From the NCBI GenBank assembly GCA_039090855.1, contig CM076990.1, positions 199,397,232 to 199,461,231 of the forward strand: a DNA stretch of 64,000 nucleotides, given 5' to 3'. A model generated the notes under the pieces. That model saw only the letters and a list, made by a program, of their open reading frames with translations. It did no database searches and was not told the origin of the DNA. Shown here in pieces: positions 34,091 through 45,988 of the stretch (its first letter is position 1; the number at the start of each line of letters is the position of its first letter). The position numbers and the translations under genes were made by a program. This DNA is from Macrothele yani (Eukaryota > Arthropoda > Arachnida > Araneae > Macrothelidae).

Positions 34091-35052
34091 TTCAGAGCGT
34101 GATAGGTAAAAGAAAGAATTTATCGGACTTTGAGAAGGAACAGATTGTGGGAGTTCGGAGAGCTGGTGTTTCGATTTCCCAAACGGCTGAACTGGTGGGT
34201 TGTTCGAGAACCGCCGCAAAGTGAATGAGGACTGGCGTCAAAATGGTCGAAAACAACCCGGAGGTAAAACTGCACAGGACAGCAAAAAGTTGATGTGAGA
34301 GGTGAGCGCCGGGTCCGACGAATCGTACAGGCGAACAAACGCAGCACTGCTTAACAGTTGACTTTCCAATACAACAGAGGTAACCCAGAACAGTATCTGT
34401 CATGACCAAGCGCCTTGCGCTTGCACGTATAGGCTATGACATCAGACGACATCATCTCCTACTCTCCTAACCATGGACAACACTGGATTGACGAGTCGCG
34501 TTTTTTCTCTCCACTCCGTGGATGGCCGATTACGTATTTGGTGCAAACAACATGAAGAATCCGATCCATTATGCATGGTCTGCACAGTACAAGCCGGTGG
34601 GGGCAGCTGTATGGTGTGAGGCATATTTACATGTCGGATACTTGGACCCTGGAGCACGTGGAACAACGTATGACCGATGCCCACTATCGTGAATTGCTTG
34701 CTGACTCTGCAATGTTGCACTTTTTCCCGAATGGGGATGGTGTCTTCTCCAAGATGACAATGCGCCGAGCCACAGTTCCAATGTTGTGTATGAATGGTTA
34801 GAGGAACACAGTTCAGACTTCCAGCATATCGACTGGCCTCCGGACTTCCCCGATATCAATCCCATAGAGCACTTGTGGGGCACTATGGAACGGCATAATC
34901 GGCGTCTGGATTCACCAATCACCTCCACTGAAGGCCGCATTACACCCAGCTTGGTTGGCCATACCTCCCAACTGCTCCCGGCATCTTTTTGAATCCATGC
35001 CAGGTCAGATAGCTGCTGTACTGAGGGCTAAAGAAGAATCTACGAAGTATTA
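34091..35052 (+). pseudogene. Tc1-like transposase, family B
   Basis: Starts near 34100 with GKRKNLSDFEKEQIVGVRRAGVSISQTAELVGCSRTAAK. Stops and shifts follow. First Asp: HWIDESRFFLSPLRGW (~34475-34530). Second-Asp block is off-frame (DNAPSHSSNVVYEWLEEH, ~34755-34810). Glu: PDFPDINPIEHLWGTMER (~34845-34895). Spacing DD36E by count. It ends near AAVLRAKEESTKY at about 35050. Confidence 0.88.
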
Positions 35053-35089
35053 GGTAGGTGGCCATAATTCAATAATCAATGTATATTTA

Positions 35090-36181
35090 CACTGAAGTGC
35101 CACCCCCCACCCCACCCCCACCCCCACCCCCAGCCCCACCCCACCAAAAAAAACTGGGATACCTCTGTCATACCGCGATGGTCTTCGCGATCGGATAACC
35201 GGAGCAACGCAACTGGGGATGGACTCCACTAGCTCTCAGTAGTACTGCGGAGACAGTACATACCATGCTTCCTGAAGAGCGTTCCAGAATTCCATAATAT
35301 TCGCCGTGGAGGATTCCCGGTATTGACGGCACGTTGAACAGCATGCCAAATGTGTTCGGTGGCGTTTTAATCTGGCAAATGAGGGTGTCCAAGTCAGGAT
35401 GCCAAACCTCGTAGAATGTTCCTCCAGCCATAATCGGGCGACTGTGGACATGTGCGGTTGCGCATTGTCGTGTTGAAATAGGTCGCACCCGTCGGAGTGG
35501 TTGCATGACATGAACAGGTACAAATGATCCTTAAGGATGTACGCAGCCTCCACAGGTCAGCTGACGTATGAGGTGTCCTAATACGTATCGGCTGAAAGCA
35601 CCACACACTATAACAGAGTCACGACCGGCCTGCACTGCGTGCGGAATCTATTGCTTCTTGGGGTTGTTGCCATACCCGGAGTCGGACATCTGCCCAAACA
35701 GTGGAAACGTGTAACCACACCGTCGGACCAGGTTAACGTTTCCATTCATCTCGCGTCTAATGGCGGTGTTCCTGAGCCCAAACGAGGCGAGGCACACAGC
35801 CTTGTGTCGTTGGGTCAGCGATGGCACCCGGGAGGGTCGTCGGCTCCAGAACCATATAGAACACAGAGAACGTTGCATTGTCCGCATGCTGATGCTAGTA
35901 CTGACCCCAGCATGGAACTGTGCTGTGATTTGCGGCCATGTTGCACGTCGGGCGGATGTTACGATGCGTGCCAGAAGCCGCTGTCCACGATCGTCCAGCA
36001 GGAAGTGAAGAATGATGACTCGAGCCCAGAGTCATCAGCATCGCACCCGCCCAAGTGCTATGGATCTTGTACTAAACTTATTAATAACTGTTTCTTCCAT
36101 TCCATCTTTGTGAGAGGTCTCATGAGAACAAAGGATTAGTTTCCCAACGCATGAGAACCTCAGTGTATTTCATACGTATGT
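35090..36181 (-). mobile_element. Tc1-like element, family C, C-terminal part (interrupted copy)
   Basis: The left TIR cactgaagtgccac has its partner not nearby but at 50781-50795 (ggcacctcagtg, TA at 50796-50797). Minus-strand transposase here covers the catalytic region (DLFQHDNAQPHMSTVARLWLEEHS, 35236-35553) back to the second HTH (TSISMRTMQRSLCSIWFWSRRPSRVP, 35800-35920). A C-rich run (35101-35150) lies just inside the TIR. The N-terminal part is at 50,500-50,700, so about 14 kb of later insertions split the element. Frame breaks make it dead. Confidence 0.85.
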
Positions 36182-36198
36182 CATCATCATCATCATTG

Positions 36199-37506
36199 TC
36201 AACCATTATCAATCCACTGCTGGACGAAGGTCTCCCCAAGTTTCCTCCACAACGGTCTGTCTTGTGCCAGTCTCCTCCATGTCACTCCCGCATATTTACG
36301 AATTTCATCCACCCATCTCCCATGTGGTCTTTTTCTGGGTCTTTTCCTGTCCCTTGGAATCCAATCTAAAATTTCGGCTGTCCATCTATGGTCTGTCCTT
36401 CTGGCAGTATGTCCAGCCCATTGCCATTTCAGGGATTTAACTCTGATCATGATGTCTTCCACTCTTGTCATTTTTCGGATCCACGAGTTCCTCTTCTTAT
36501 CTCTCCTGGTTACACCAAGCATGCACCTCTCCATGCTTTTTTGAGTTGTCTGCAGCCTTTGTATGTCTCTTTTAGTTAAGGTCCACGTCTCTGCACCATA
36601 CGTAAGCACTGGAAGGATGCATTGATCAAACACTTTTCTTTTAAGACATAATGGCATATTGCTCTTGAAAATTATGCTGTTTCTTCCAAAAGCTCTCCAG
36701 GCAAGTTTTGTACGCCGATTAATTTCTTCATCAATGTGACCCTCACTTGATATCTGCTGTCCAAGATAAACATATGTATCTGTTATCTCCAGTTTTTCTC
36801 CATCAATCGATAAATCTTCATTTCTTGTAAAAGCATTGAACATCACTTTTGTCTTCTGAAAGTTCATTTTTAATCCCACTTCTTTACTCTTGTCAGCAAG
36901 TTCCTGGATCATACTCTGCAGCTCTGATGGGGTAGTTGCAAAAATGACTACGTCATCAGCAAAACGAAGGTGGGTTAGATAATCTCCATTAATCTTTATC
37001 CCTTTGTTTTCCCAGTTCAGTGATTGAAAGACATTTTCCAATGTTGCATTAAAGAGCTTCGGAGATATGGTGTCACCTTGTCTCACTCCCTTTCCAATTT
37101 TTATGTGTGTTGTATTTTCAAACAGCCGAATCTTTGCACTTGCATTTTCATAGATGTTATTAATAATATTAATGTATGCATCTTCAATACCGCAGGATTT
37201 CAGAGCCGTGGTAACTGCTGATGGTTTCACCGAATCAAAGGCTTTTTCATAATCGATAAAAGCCATGCACAATGGAAGTTCATATTCCCTCGCTCTTTCA
37301 ATTAGTTCTCTCAGTACGTGGATATGATCTATTGTGCTGTAGCCACTCCTGAATCCAGCTTGTTCTCTCGGTTGAGCCATGTCCAGTGTTACCTTCAAGC
37401 GGTGTGAAAGAACTTTAGTGAAGATTTTATAAACCACTGATAGGAGGCTGATAGGTCTGTAGTTCCTGAGATCCTCAATGTCACCTTTTTTATGTAGCAG
37501 GATCAT
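36199..37506 (-). pseudogene. RTE-like reverse transcriptase
   Basis: 435 open codons. RT motifs in order: LIHKKGD-type start (LLHKKGDIEDLRNYRPISLLS), AGFRSGYSTIDHIH, LCMAFIDYEKAFDSV (first Asp), GVRQGDTISPKLF, HLRFADDVVIFA with the catalytic FADD near residue 180, LKMNFQKTKVM, YVYLGQQIS and the C-terminal thumb/zinc-free region (TYGAETWTL, RRTDHRWTAEILDW). It performs target-primed reverse transcription. Intact on its own but cut off from the endonuclease by shifts. Confidence 0.93.
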
Positions 37507-38016
37507 TGTAGCGTTGTTCCAATCCTCAGGAATCTTCCCTTCATTAAGGCATCGAGTGAAAATTTGGGCATGAGTACTGTTTCAATTTCGTCACTTGCTT
37601 CTTGTATGATGTCTATAGTAATTCCATCTTCTCCTGGAGCTTTCCCCCGCTTCATGTTCTTGATTGCATGAGCAACTTCTGCTGGGAGGACTGGAAGAAC
37701 TCTGGTACCTTTAATGATGTCTGGAGTACATGTATCATCCCTTTCATATAATTTGGAGTAGAAATCTTTCACTCTTGTCAAAATTTCTGCCTCTATTTCT
37801 TGTTATAGAACCATCTTCTTTTCTCAGAGCCATAATCTGTTTTCTTCCCTTACTGAGATGTCCCTTTGCTATCTTAAGGCTTTGGTTGTTTTCAATTGCT
37901 TTCCTCACTAGCTCACAGTTGAATTTCCTTACGTCTTCAGTGATACTTTTTCGTATTGTCTTGCATAGCTCTATATATTCCACTTTGGAAGTCACATCTT
38001 CTTTAGTTGTCCTCAT
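37503..38016 (-). pseudogene. RTE-like linker and RT N-terminus, frameshifted
   Basis: Two overlapping frames (37744-38016 and 37503-37781) link endonuclease and RT. The second has VAHAIKNMKRGKAPGEDGIT, the N-terminal RT motif (GKAPGxDG). A shift near 37506 joins it to the main RT frame. Confidence 0.85.
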
Positions 38017-39155
38017 CTCTCTTCTTTTTGCATCAACATTTTGGTTTTTCCTGATAATTTGTTCACATGCAACTTGTTCTTAGACCCAGCTAATTTTGTT
38101 GCTGTTTCCATTAGAGCTTTGGTTACTTTTCTGTTAACTTCCGAAATATCCACTTCTTCCGATGTTAGGCCTTCTAAAGCAGAGAATCTGTTCTTCAGTT
38201 CCAACTTGAAAGTATTATGGTGTTTTTTAAGGTTGGTTATGTCAATACATTTTGTTTGTCTTATGAGCTTGCCACGTTCCAATTTAGTGTTGAGGTGCAT
38301 CTTACATCTCCCCAATCTATGGTCACTACCTGTGTTGAACTTGTTCAGCACACTGCAGTCTTCGATGACGAATTTTTTGTTACACATAATAAAATCAATT
38401 TCACTTGTCGTCATAATTGGATGTCTCCATGTCCATTTCCTGTGTGGCTTTTTCTTGAAAAAGGAGTTGAAGATGAAAAATCCTTCTGCCTCTGCAAACT
38501 CAACGAGAGTATTTCCACGCTGGTTTCTGTTGCCGTGACCGAATTTACCTACTGAAGTTTCATTCTGTTGCCGTTGCCCTATTTTTGCATTGAAATCTCC
38601 CATAATTATCTTCAAGTGCTGCTTACCTTTATTATTTAGATGACGAATTTCCTCATAAAATTCTTCAATTTCTTCTTCAGGATGACTTGTGGTGGGTGCA
38701 TAAGTTTGAATAATCTGAGCCTGGTATCTTCTCGATAGTTGGATAACGAGTCGTGCAGCTCTGTCAGAGGAACTTTCAACTTCTACCACTTTATCCTTCA
38801 GTTTCTTGTTTATTATAAATCCAACACCACTAGTTCTGCCAGTATCTGTCCCACGATAATAGAAGAGATGTCCACTTTTCAGTTCAATGAGATCTTCTCC
38901 TTTTCTCCTTACCTCACTTAGCCCGACGATGTCCCACTTGATCCTTTGTAGTTCCTCTTCCAATTCAAGAAGCCTTGAATCAGAAGATAGGGAGCGTCCG
39001 TTATAGGTAGCCAAGGTCAGCATCAATTGGCAGCCTAGTCCGGTCCTCCGGGGATTCTTAGCACCCTCTGCCTTCATGTCGCACTGGCCGCTGCCTTGGC
39101 CAGGTACATTCCAGCTGCCGGAGACTGAGGGCCAAGATTTAAGTTGTAGAGTCAT
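38013..39155 (-). pseudogene. RTE-like endonuclease region
   Basis: An open frame of 380 codons. From residue ~46: LATYNGRSLSSDSRLLELEEEL, then DIVGLSEVRRKG (catalytic Glu), QTYAPTTSHPEEE, IIMGDFNAKIG (Asp/Asn pair), and TGSDHRLGRC (catalytic Asp-His) near residue 290, the ordered motifs of AP-endonuclease-like LINE nucleases. It nicks target DNA to prime reverse transcription. The upstream ~45 residues may be leader rather than protein. It ends by a frame shift near 38015 into the next segment. Such proteins are often mislabelled craniofacial development protein 2-like. Confidence 0.92.
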
Positions 39156-39514
39156 TTTGGAGGTGTTTGGCCATAACTCACCACGCTGGCCAAGCGGGTT
39201 GGTGAGTGTGGGATAGCATTTCCTCTGATCCCGATGGTATAGTTATAACGCTATTGGCGGTCGTCAGAGCCCCTTTAGTGGGAACAGGATGCACCACGAG
39301 AAGGCGGGTTGACATTTGTCAAGGAGAGGCTGTGATGTTACGCATCACCTGACCTTACATCCCCATACGTATGTAAGTAGAGGAAAATGGGGCATTCTAT
39401 TGCAGGGACAGCCCTCCATAGACTTAACATTGGCTGTCCACGAGGCTGTCCACGATGCTGTCCCCGGCTGTCCCCGAGTCAGAATTTTTGTCACGTGATC
39501 GTCCCCATAATGTG

Positions 39515-39895
39515 CTACCCCCTAGCGGTGCTTCTTGGAACTTTCGATGGATCTTTGTTTTTGAGAGATGGCAACGACCGAGTGGGAAAGGGGGTGGATA
39601 TAGGGGGATGTCAACTCGATGTGCTGCCCCCTAGCGGTGCTTCTTGGAACTTTCGATGGATCTTTGTTTTTGAGAGATGGCAACGACCGAGTGGGAAAGG
39701 GGTGGATATAGGGGGATGTCAACTCGATGTGCTTCCCCTAGCGGTGCTTCTTGGAACTTTCGATGGATCTTTGATTTTGAGGGATGGCAACGACCGAGTG
39801 CAAAAAGGGGTGTCAACTCGATGTGCTGCCCCTGGTGATGCTTCTTGAAACTTTTGATGGATCTTTGATTTTGAGGGGTGGCAACAACCGAGTGG
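39515..39895 (+). repeat. Minisatellite of about 105-110 bp, four units (left arm)
   Basis: Units share gcggtgcttcttggaac, tttcgatggatcttt and gagatggcaacgaccgagtg. The last unit is the most diverged. Plus-strand frames through it look protein-like only because the unit repeats. Confidence 0.9.
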
Positions 39896-42589
39896 GGTCC
39901 GTTGGAATTTTTTGTATTTATTCCAGTGGTTTTCAAGCGGGATTTTTCCTCCTCTTCGATGTTATTTTTCCCCGGAGGAAATTTTTACGTAACGATGCTG
40001 GGGAATTTTCTTTCCAATGGAATAAAAATGCTCTGATAGTCTTAGCAAGGTCCTAACTCACGATGATTTAGTTTCAAAAAATTGGTCAGGTGGTCTCGTG
40101 TACTACGTATTCACTCTATTTTTTTAATTACTTTTACGTTATTTCATCATGAATTTTTTATATTTTTTGTATGTTTTGAGGGAGTTTTTTCGTGTAGATG
40201 TAATGAATTTTCTTGGGAACTTTTCTTTTTCCTACATTTAATTCTATTTCAGACCATGAAACGAGGAAATGCTTCTTTAGAAACGATTTCGTTCCTGTTC
40301 GCAGTAACTATTGGACTTTGACAAAATTTTTGCGAAATCAAGCGGAAATGTAGACATGTTAATTCTGAGTCTTTCGCCCTTCCAATATTATTTTCTCGTA
40401 ATTTTTTCATGTACTATGTATTCCCGCTCTTTTCTTTTTTATAACTTTTACGTTATTTCATCATGTATTTTTTATATTTTTTGTATGTTTTGAGGGAGTT
40501 TTTTCGTGTAGATGTAATGAATTTTCTGGGGAACTTTTCTTTTTCCTTTATTCAATTTTATTACAGATCATGAGACGAGGAAATGCTTCTTTAGAAACGA
40601 TTTCGTTCCTGTTCGCAGTAATTATTGGACTTTGTCATTTTTTTGTTAAATGACTTCATGCTAATTCTGAGTCTTTCGCCTTTGCAATATTATTTTCTCG
40701 TAATTTTTTCGTGTGTTCAAGAACTCTACAGGTCTTTCACAGTTAAAATTCTGATGAAACAATATTTTCTTACTTTATTTCGCATATCATTATAGCTTCC
40801 CAATTTCGCTATTTTACTTCATCTTTTTTTTTTGAAATTTCGTAAAACTTTTCAGTATGTCAGTAATTTTTTTCTTACTTGGTCAAACTTGTGACTCCTT
40901 TTATTTGGACTCTTTTTTTTTTTTTTTTTTTTTCATTTCATTTCAACAAAACGATTATTTTAGATGTGGCAAGTCATCAGATTTTTGTTTCCTTATATAG
41001 CATATTTTCAAACTTGCTTAAAAATATTCCTCAAAGCTTTGCATGTAGTCAAATATGCATTTTTTTATTCTTTCCTAGTTTGCTATCCTTTTCGTGGACT
41101 GTCCCAACAAGAAAGCATTCATTGTCAAGACATACAATCTAAAACCTTTTTCTTACGATAAAATTTGTATTCTTTGGGCTGTATATTTTTCTGTATCGTC
41201 CGAAAAAACACTCATTCTAGAGGCAAAGCTAGTGATTCCGTTCATCCCATAAACATTATTTTTTTAACGTTTTACTAACTCATCAGAAAAGCAGTTATTC
41301 CCCACCTCCATAGCGAAAATAAAGAAATTCTTACTTCTTTTCCATACATATCGACTCAATCTATTTCTTTTCGAAATGCTGGTCATGACATTTCAACTAA
41401 AATTTCATTCTTTCACCAAAAATCATATTCTAAAGCGAGCTATTTTTTTTTTACTTTATTTCATGTACAACTAAATTTTTATTGTTTCCTCACCTCATCA
41501 AAGTTAATAAGAACTTCCCTAATCTCATTCCTTTCCCTCATTTAGTTCGCTTTAAATTGAGATGTTTCAAAACTTTGCGTATATTTCTTTCACTAAATGT
41601 CCAGTTCTCCCGTATCTGTCCCATCATTTTTAACTTCTGTGCCTGCCGCATTTTTTCTTTAGACGTTTAGTTTCATTGACCTTTTCTTTCGTTTCAATTA
41701 GGTTTTCATTATCGTATTTTTTATTCATTGTCTCAGCAGAAAAAGCTTTCATTCTGGAGACATTGCGACTAAGTCCATACTTCCTCTAAACATTTTTATT
41801 TCACGTTTTACTAATTCGTAAGAAAAGCAGATGTTTCCAAACTCTCATAGTGAAAATATCGTATTTCCCTTATTTTACTTATTATGTTTTTCCTTCTATT
41901 CAGTGTTGTATGATTCTTAAAACTTTGGTTTATTTTTAGGAAACTTCTTTTTTTTTTTTTTCTTAGTTTTTTTTTTTTCTGATTCAACCTATCAATCTTT
42001 TCCTATCGATTTAATTGCTCTTATTTTTCCATTCGACTTTACTTTTGAACAGAAATATGTATAAAATCTTCAGATGTATTTTAGTCTGTAAGGCCGATTC
42101 TTCACTATTTCAAATAAAGTCATTGTAGGATTTTAGTGTAAATGCACCTAAATCTTTACAACTTCCTTTTCATAGTTAGATACTAATTCCTCGAGGTTTA
42201 AATTAAAACATGAAAGAAGAGTGTTTTTACGCTCTATCCAGTGAAAGAAGAGTGTTTTTACGCTCTCTCCAGTGAACGAAGAGTGTTTTTACGCTTTCCC
42301 CAAGAAATTAACTTTGGAATCTCCCTTTCTTTCTACCGGAAAATGACTATCTTGTGCGACTGTTTTCACGCATCTACTGCTTTGCTGGAAAACCTCATAT
42401 GACATGAAATCCCTTTGCTTGGTAGATTAAACTAAATTCTGGTTTTGAACTTTGAACGCAAACTCAAGCTTGCAAAAGCATAGTTTTCTGAGCGAACTTA
42501 AAGTGTCTAAGATGACAAAAATCTAAAACTGGTGACTCAATGGGACAGAGCGTTTGAACTTTGCCGTTCATTCAAGATTTAAGAGATCA

Positions 42590-42756
42590 GTCGTGAACCA
42601 CTACAAGGGAAATAAGCAGACCCTGATTTAGTCCACTGGTTCCAAGGAAGGTAGAAAGCTAGTGTCGTAATTCAAAAGCTCATAACTCAAGCCTCCGCAG
42701 GATTTAATTTCGGACGGGCGATTAGTCAGATGTCAATGCTTAGACATTGAAAAATT
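42590..42756 (-). mobile_element. Decayed SINE at inner edge of left arm
   Basis: aagcagaccctgatttagtccactggttccaagg, gctagtgtcgtaa, and ttcggacgggcgattagtcagatgtcaatgcttagaca correspond block by block to the inverted local SINE. The B box is eroded and the T run is gone. It is present in both arms, so it predates the inverted duplication. Confidence 0.75.
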
Positions 42757-42772
42757 ACTTCAGACAAATATT

Positions 42773-43718
42773 TTCTTACTTAAAAGTGCTTCAAGTCAGA
42801 ATTTGTATTACTTAAGATTTCCTTTAGTCAATATTTTTTCTATCTTAAAAATTTCTAAAGGGTTGATTTTGAAAAAAAAAAAAAAACAAAAAAAAAACGA
42901 GTTCTCCCAAAAACGTAAAATTTCCCCAGAATTGTATGAGGAACCAAATAAATTGACGAAGCTTGAATGTTAAGTCTTTCAACCCATTTCATTCTCTTCA
43001 TGTTTCATTCCATAAACTTTCTTCAAATTCCTATATACCCAAGAATTTTGTTAAATGCACAAGTTCGAATCCCCCAGAAATTTTCTGAAAATGATAGTTT
43101 CTCTTTTTAAAAAAAATTCCAAAATAAGAATCCCTTCAATGAAACAAGAAATTCCTATTCAAAGCATTCCATCACTCTTTCTACTTCAAATACTCTCTTT
43201 GTAAATCTAAGGAGCTGTTTTTGTTTTAGGTTTTTTTTTTTTAATATTCATATATTTTTCCCTCTAACTTTAGAAGATATTTTCCCGAAATGTATGTACA
43301 TATACGATAGTAAAACATCATACAACTGCTTGATGTTCAATTCACGTCACGCTGTCTTAAGGATATTCTTTCATTTTCTCATAACACATAGACATGTTAT
43401 TTTTCTTCCCATTCACTTCAAAGACTTGAGATCAACTTAATCGAGTCCTTTGAGAAAAACTTTCATAGAAAAGCATAAATGTACTGAAAATGTCAGTTTT
43501 CTTAAAGAAATCATAAGAATAAGAATATGTTTTTACTGAAACAAGTTTCCCCTGTTCAAAGCATTAAGTGTCTCTTTTCGCATCAAATTCTGTATTTCCT
43601 CATGTAAACTTTATTCTTTTTCTACTTCATATCGTCGTTCGTTTCTTGTTTTTCCCTATGTAACTTAAAACTTCTTTTCTTAATCTATTTTTCATAAAGT
43701 ATCATTCTTTTGAGTTGA

Positions 43719-43754
<36 letters not shown>

Positions 43755-45551
43755 AAATGCATTCCTAAGTTCATATTGAGAAGGGTTAAAATTTTGATTG
43801 AAAGATCGTTTTAGGAAAAGTTGAAAACTGATAAGGTTCGTTTCGGGAAAGTTGAAAACAGATAATGTTCGTTTCGGAAAAGTACATTCTCTTATAGGGT
43901 TAAAAAATGGAACACTTCATATTTTCTTAGGGGCGGTTTTGATGAAACACGTTTCAGTAAAAACTGTGAAATCCCCATTGAATAACATGGGGAACTATGA
44001 AATTTAAGAAGCACGTTTTCGTTCAAGGAAAATATTTTAAAAGGTCTATTTTCGATTCAGTTGAAAACGAATCAGGTAGAAAACAGAATGCAGTAAAAAC
44101 AGTCACAGCAAGTTCCTGAAAGTTGAAAATAGATGAGGTTGAAATTTGGAAAAATGTCTTAGGAAAGAAATTGTTATAAAACACAGACTGTTTAGTTTTC
44201 CCAGGCTATAGGGGTCATCAGTAGAGCGCTTCTTCTTTTTCAACCCAAAGAATGAAGCGAGTCAGTTTGAAACATTTCAAACTCCCCGAAAATAAGCCGT
44301 GTACTCTGGTTTCGACTCAATACTGTAAAGCATTGCTATCAGACCAGTCAGAAATCCCCCCGATTGGTCACCTAATTGAAAACATCAGGCCCAATAACAA
44401 TACCCAAATTTCCTTAAGAAAAGTCTAGCAAAAAAGCACTAGTTCCCCATTAAAACAATTGCATTCATCCGGCTACTGTTTTAAACATTTCGAAAAAGAA
44501 ATTTCTTTTACTTTTTAAAATTCTTGAAAGCTTAAATTTTTGTCTCATTTCAATAAAAAAATAATTTCACTTAAAATTTAATTTAAAAAAAATTACTCTT
44601 TAAATGTATGCCTCAAAACTAAAAAAATATTTACGCTTAAGATTCCAATAAATAATAAATATTCCCAAACTCACCTTCTCACTTGCCAATTAAAAAAAAA
44701 AAAGTACATTAGCAATTCTCCAGTCCACTTGAATTTCCTAACATGAACTTTGATTACAGAAGAAAATACGGAAACAGTCATAAAAAGATTTCCTCCTAAA
44801 TGAAAAAAATGTTCAGGAATTGATTCCAGCCTAAATCCAATAGGACAGCTTTTCTCAGGTTGAACCTCCAGAACACAAGTGGAGACGAATGAAAACTCAT
44901 CACAATTTTCAGATGGAATCAAAGATTTGAAAGACTTGATGACGTCTTACTTTATTCAAACTTAGAACAGAACTAAAATTCACTCAGCGTTTCCTTTGCA
45001 TACTGTGACCAATGCATGTCCCTTATCACAACACGTGTTGATGTGTCACCATGCGTCAGCACTTCACAGCGACTATACCCTTATCTTGTCATTTCGTGAC
45101 GAACGCTATCGACTCTAATCAGACAAAGCGGACTTCAGCTCAGAGCTTATTTTCAGGTAAATTCTTAGAGAAAAACGGAAGGATTTCATCATAATTAATT
45201 TTCATATCTTGAGAGAATCAAACTAAAATATATTCGGTAAGAAATCCTTCCGTTTTTCTCTAAAATGAGAGAGGAATACGGAAAGCGAAATAATTTAATC
45301 AAACACCTTGAAAGAATTCATCTCAGATTTAAAGCCGCTTTTGAAAAAAAGAAAAAACCCAGTAAACTAGGAAATTCTTTGCTCTTCACATAAAGGAAAC
45401 ACAGTGTAGCCTACGATTTCAATATTCCCTTTTTTCTTAAAATTTCTCCAACGTAATGACTTAGGTCACCTGAGTCCAGAAATGCTTCGTCTACTTTAGT
45501 ATTTCGATTCCGAGGGAGTTCTTTCCGATACTGTTAAGCTATTTTCCCAAA
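42773..45551. other. Single-copy spacer of the fold-back element
   Basis: AT-rich with long A and T runs and a (CT)n run at about 43722-43750. A minus-strand frame of 83 codons at 44671-44922 has no recognisable domain. 45,000-45,150 is markedly less AT-rich and holds acaacacgtgttg-like palindromes; it could be a control region, but I cannot show this. Confidence 0.5.
45165..45263. repeat. 23-bp perfect-stem hairpin
   Basis: ttagagaaaaacggaaggat plus ttc at 45165-45187 is exactly complementary to 45241-45263, with a 53-base loop. It lies in the spacer between the arms, 290 bp from the inner palindrome. It may be a protein-binding site or RNA hairpin. Confidence 0.85.
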
Positions 45552-45988
45552 ATCCAGTTGTAAAATAATTTTGGTCATGTTTATTTGATTGTCGTCGTAG
45601 GAGAATTCCAATCCGTTCATATCCGCCATGGCATACATTGTGTCCACGAGAGTTTCTTCAAGCAGAAAAGAACCATCTTCATACTGCCGAAATCCTTCTT
45701 TTGAGGACTGTAATGCTTCCAAAGTCAAATTATTTTTTTCCAAGGCTTTCTTAATTAAAGCTGAAAACGAAATGGAACGAAGAAACATCTGTTGTATGAC
45801 TCTAAACATAGTAGATTTCTTATCAGCCACTTTAGTCCAATGTTCTCCGCACAGAGAAATTTCAAAATTTCACCATCCTGACCCACTTTTTCCTGAGTGA
45901 AATTCAATACATGGTGAAAATCTCGACTTAAGCATTCCTTGAGTGGGGAATCGCTCTCATGAAAGGGGACAACGGTTAAAATAGACAT
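45534..45988 (-). pseudogene. Unrecognised ~150-aa protein, left copy
   Basis: Starts at ATG 45988 (MSILTVVPFHESDSPLKECL), then passes to another frame near 45850, where the reading continues through VADKKSTMFRVIQQMFLRS, KALEKNNLTLEALQSS and EETLVDTMYAMADMNGLEFS to a stop at 45534. There is no signal peptide or membrane span. The second part looks helical and acidic and is conserved between the two inverted copies, which argues that it once was a protein. A frame shift, an overlooked intron or programmed shifting could each explain the break. I recognise no family. Confidence 0.55.

Larger units (their letters stand above)
32732..35083 (+). mobile_element. Tc1-like element, family B, split by a family A Tc1
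   Basis: The left end (cacaccgagtgatcactgaattatgaccacc) and right end (taggtggccataattcaataatcaatgta, inverted) are imperfect TIRs. The family A element at 32837-34053 sits in its 5' leader, duplicating TA. Joining across the insert gives ...agcata/tataagg, so the insertion split the leader's TATA-like box. The remaining transposase code is downstream. Confidence 0.88.
36182..39363 (-). mobile_element. RTE-like non-LTR retrotransposon, near full length
   Basis: Flanked by an 11-bp direct repeat CATACGTATGT (36171-36181 and 39364-39374). Encodes, leftward, an APE-type endonuclease and a reverse transcriptase. The 3' end carries a short (TGA)n-type tail (tcatcatcatcatcattgtc on the + strand), as typical of RTE elements, rather than poly-A. 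About 200 bp of GC-richer leader lies at 39156-39363. Two frame shifts split the protein. A 3'-end fragment of the same family occurs at 60262-60297. It inserted in the family C Tc1 beside the fold-back element. Confidence 0.92.
39376..42772 (+). repeat. Outer left arm of fold-back element (3.4 kb TIR)
   Basis: It matches 46812-50136 in inverse orientation along its whole length, with scattered substitutions and small indels. Order inward: ctgtcc-rich terminal block with gtcacgtgatc, a 105-110-bp minisatellite, T-rich AT-rich DNA, tandem gtgaaagaagagtgtttttacgct units (42210-42300), and a decayed SINE (42590-42756). A roughly 340-bp internal duplication is visible (40,100-40,330 and 40,400-40,640, sharing ttttgagggagttttttcgtgtagatgtaatg). 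Open frames here are not conserved as proteins and I take them as non-coding. Confidence 0.95.

Noticed and set aside
36157..36166. cctcagtgta as the right end of the family C Tc1
   Set aside because: It matches the left TIR less well than the site at 50781-50795, and the missing N-terminal transposase code lies beside the latter.
36060..39155. Plus-strand frames of 60-166 codons over the retrotransposon and Tc1
   Set aside because: All are antisense shadows of the endonuclease/reverse-transcriptase and transposase code.
39387..39848. 153-codon open frame with repeated peptide
   Set aside because: The peptide repeat just reflects the minisatellite unit length being near a multiple of three. 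The mirrored copy differs in unit number and frame.
40879..41142. 87-codon frame in left arm, mirrored at 48451-48714
   Set aside because: It is conserved only because the arms are copies. The sequence is Phe-rich from T runs, with no domain.
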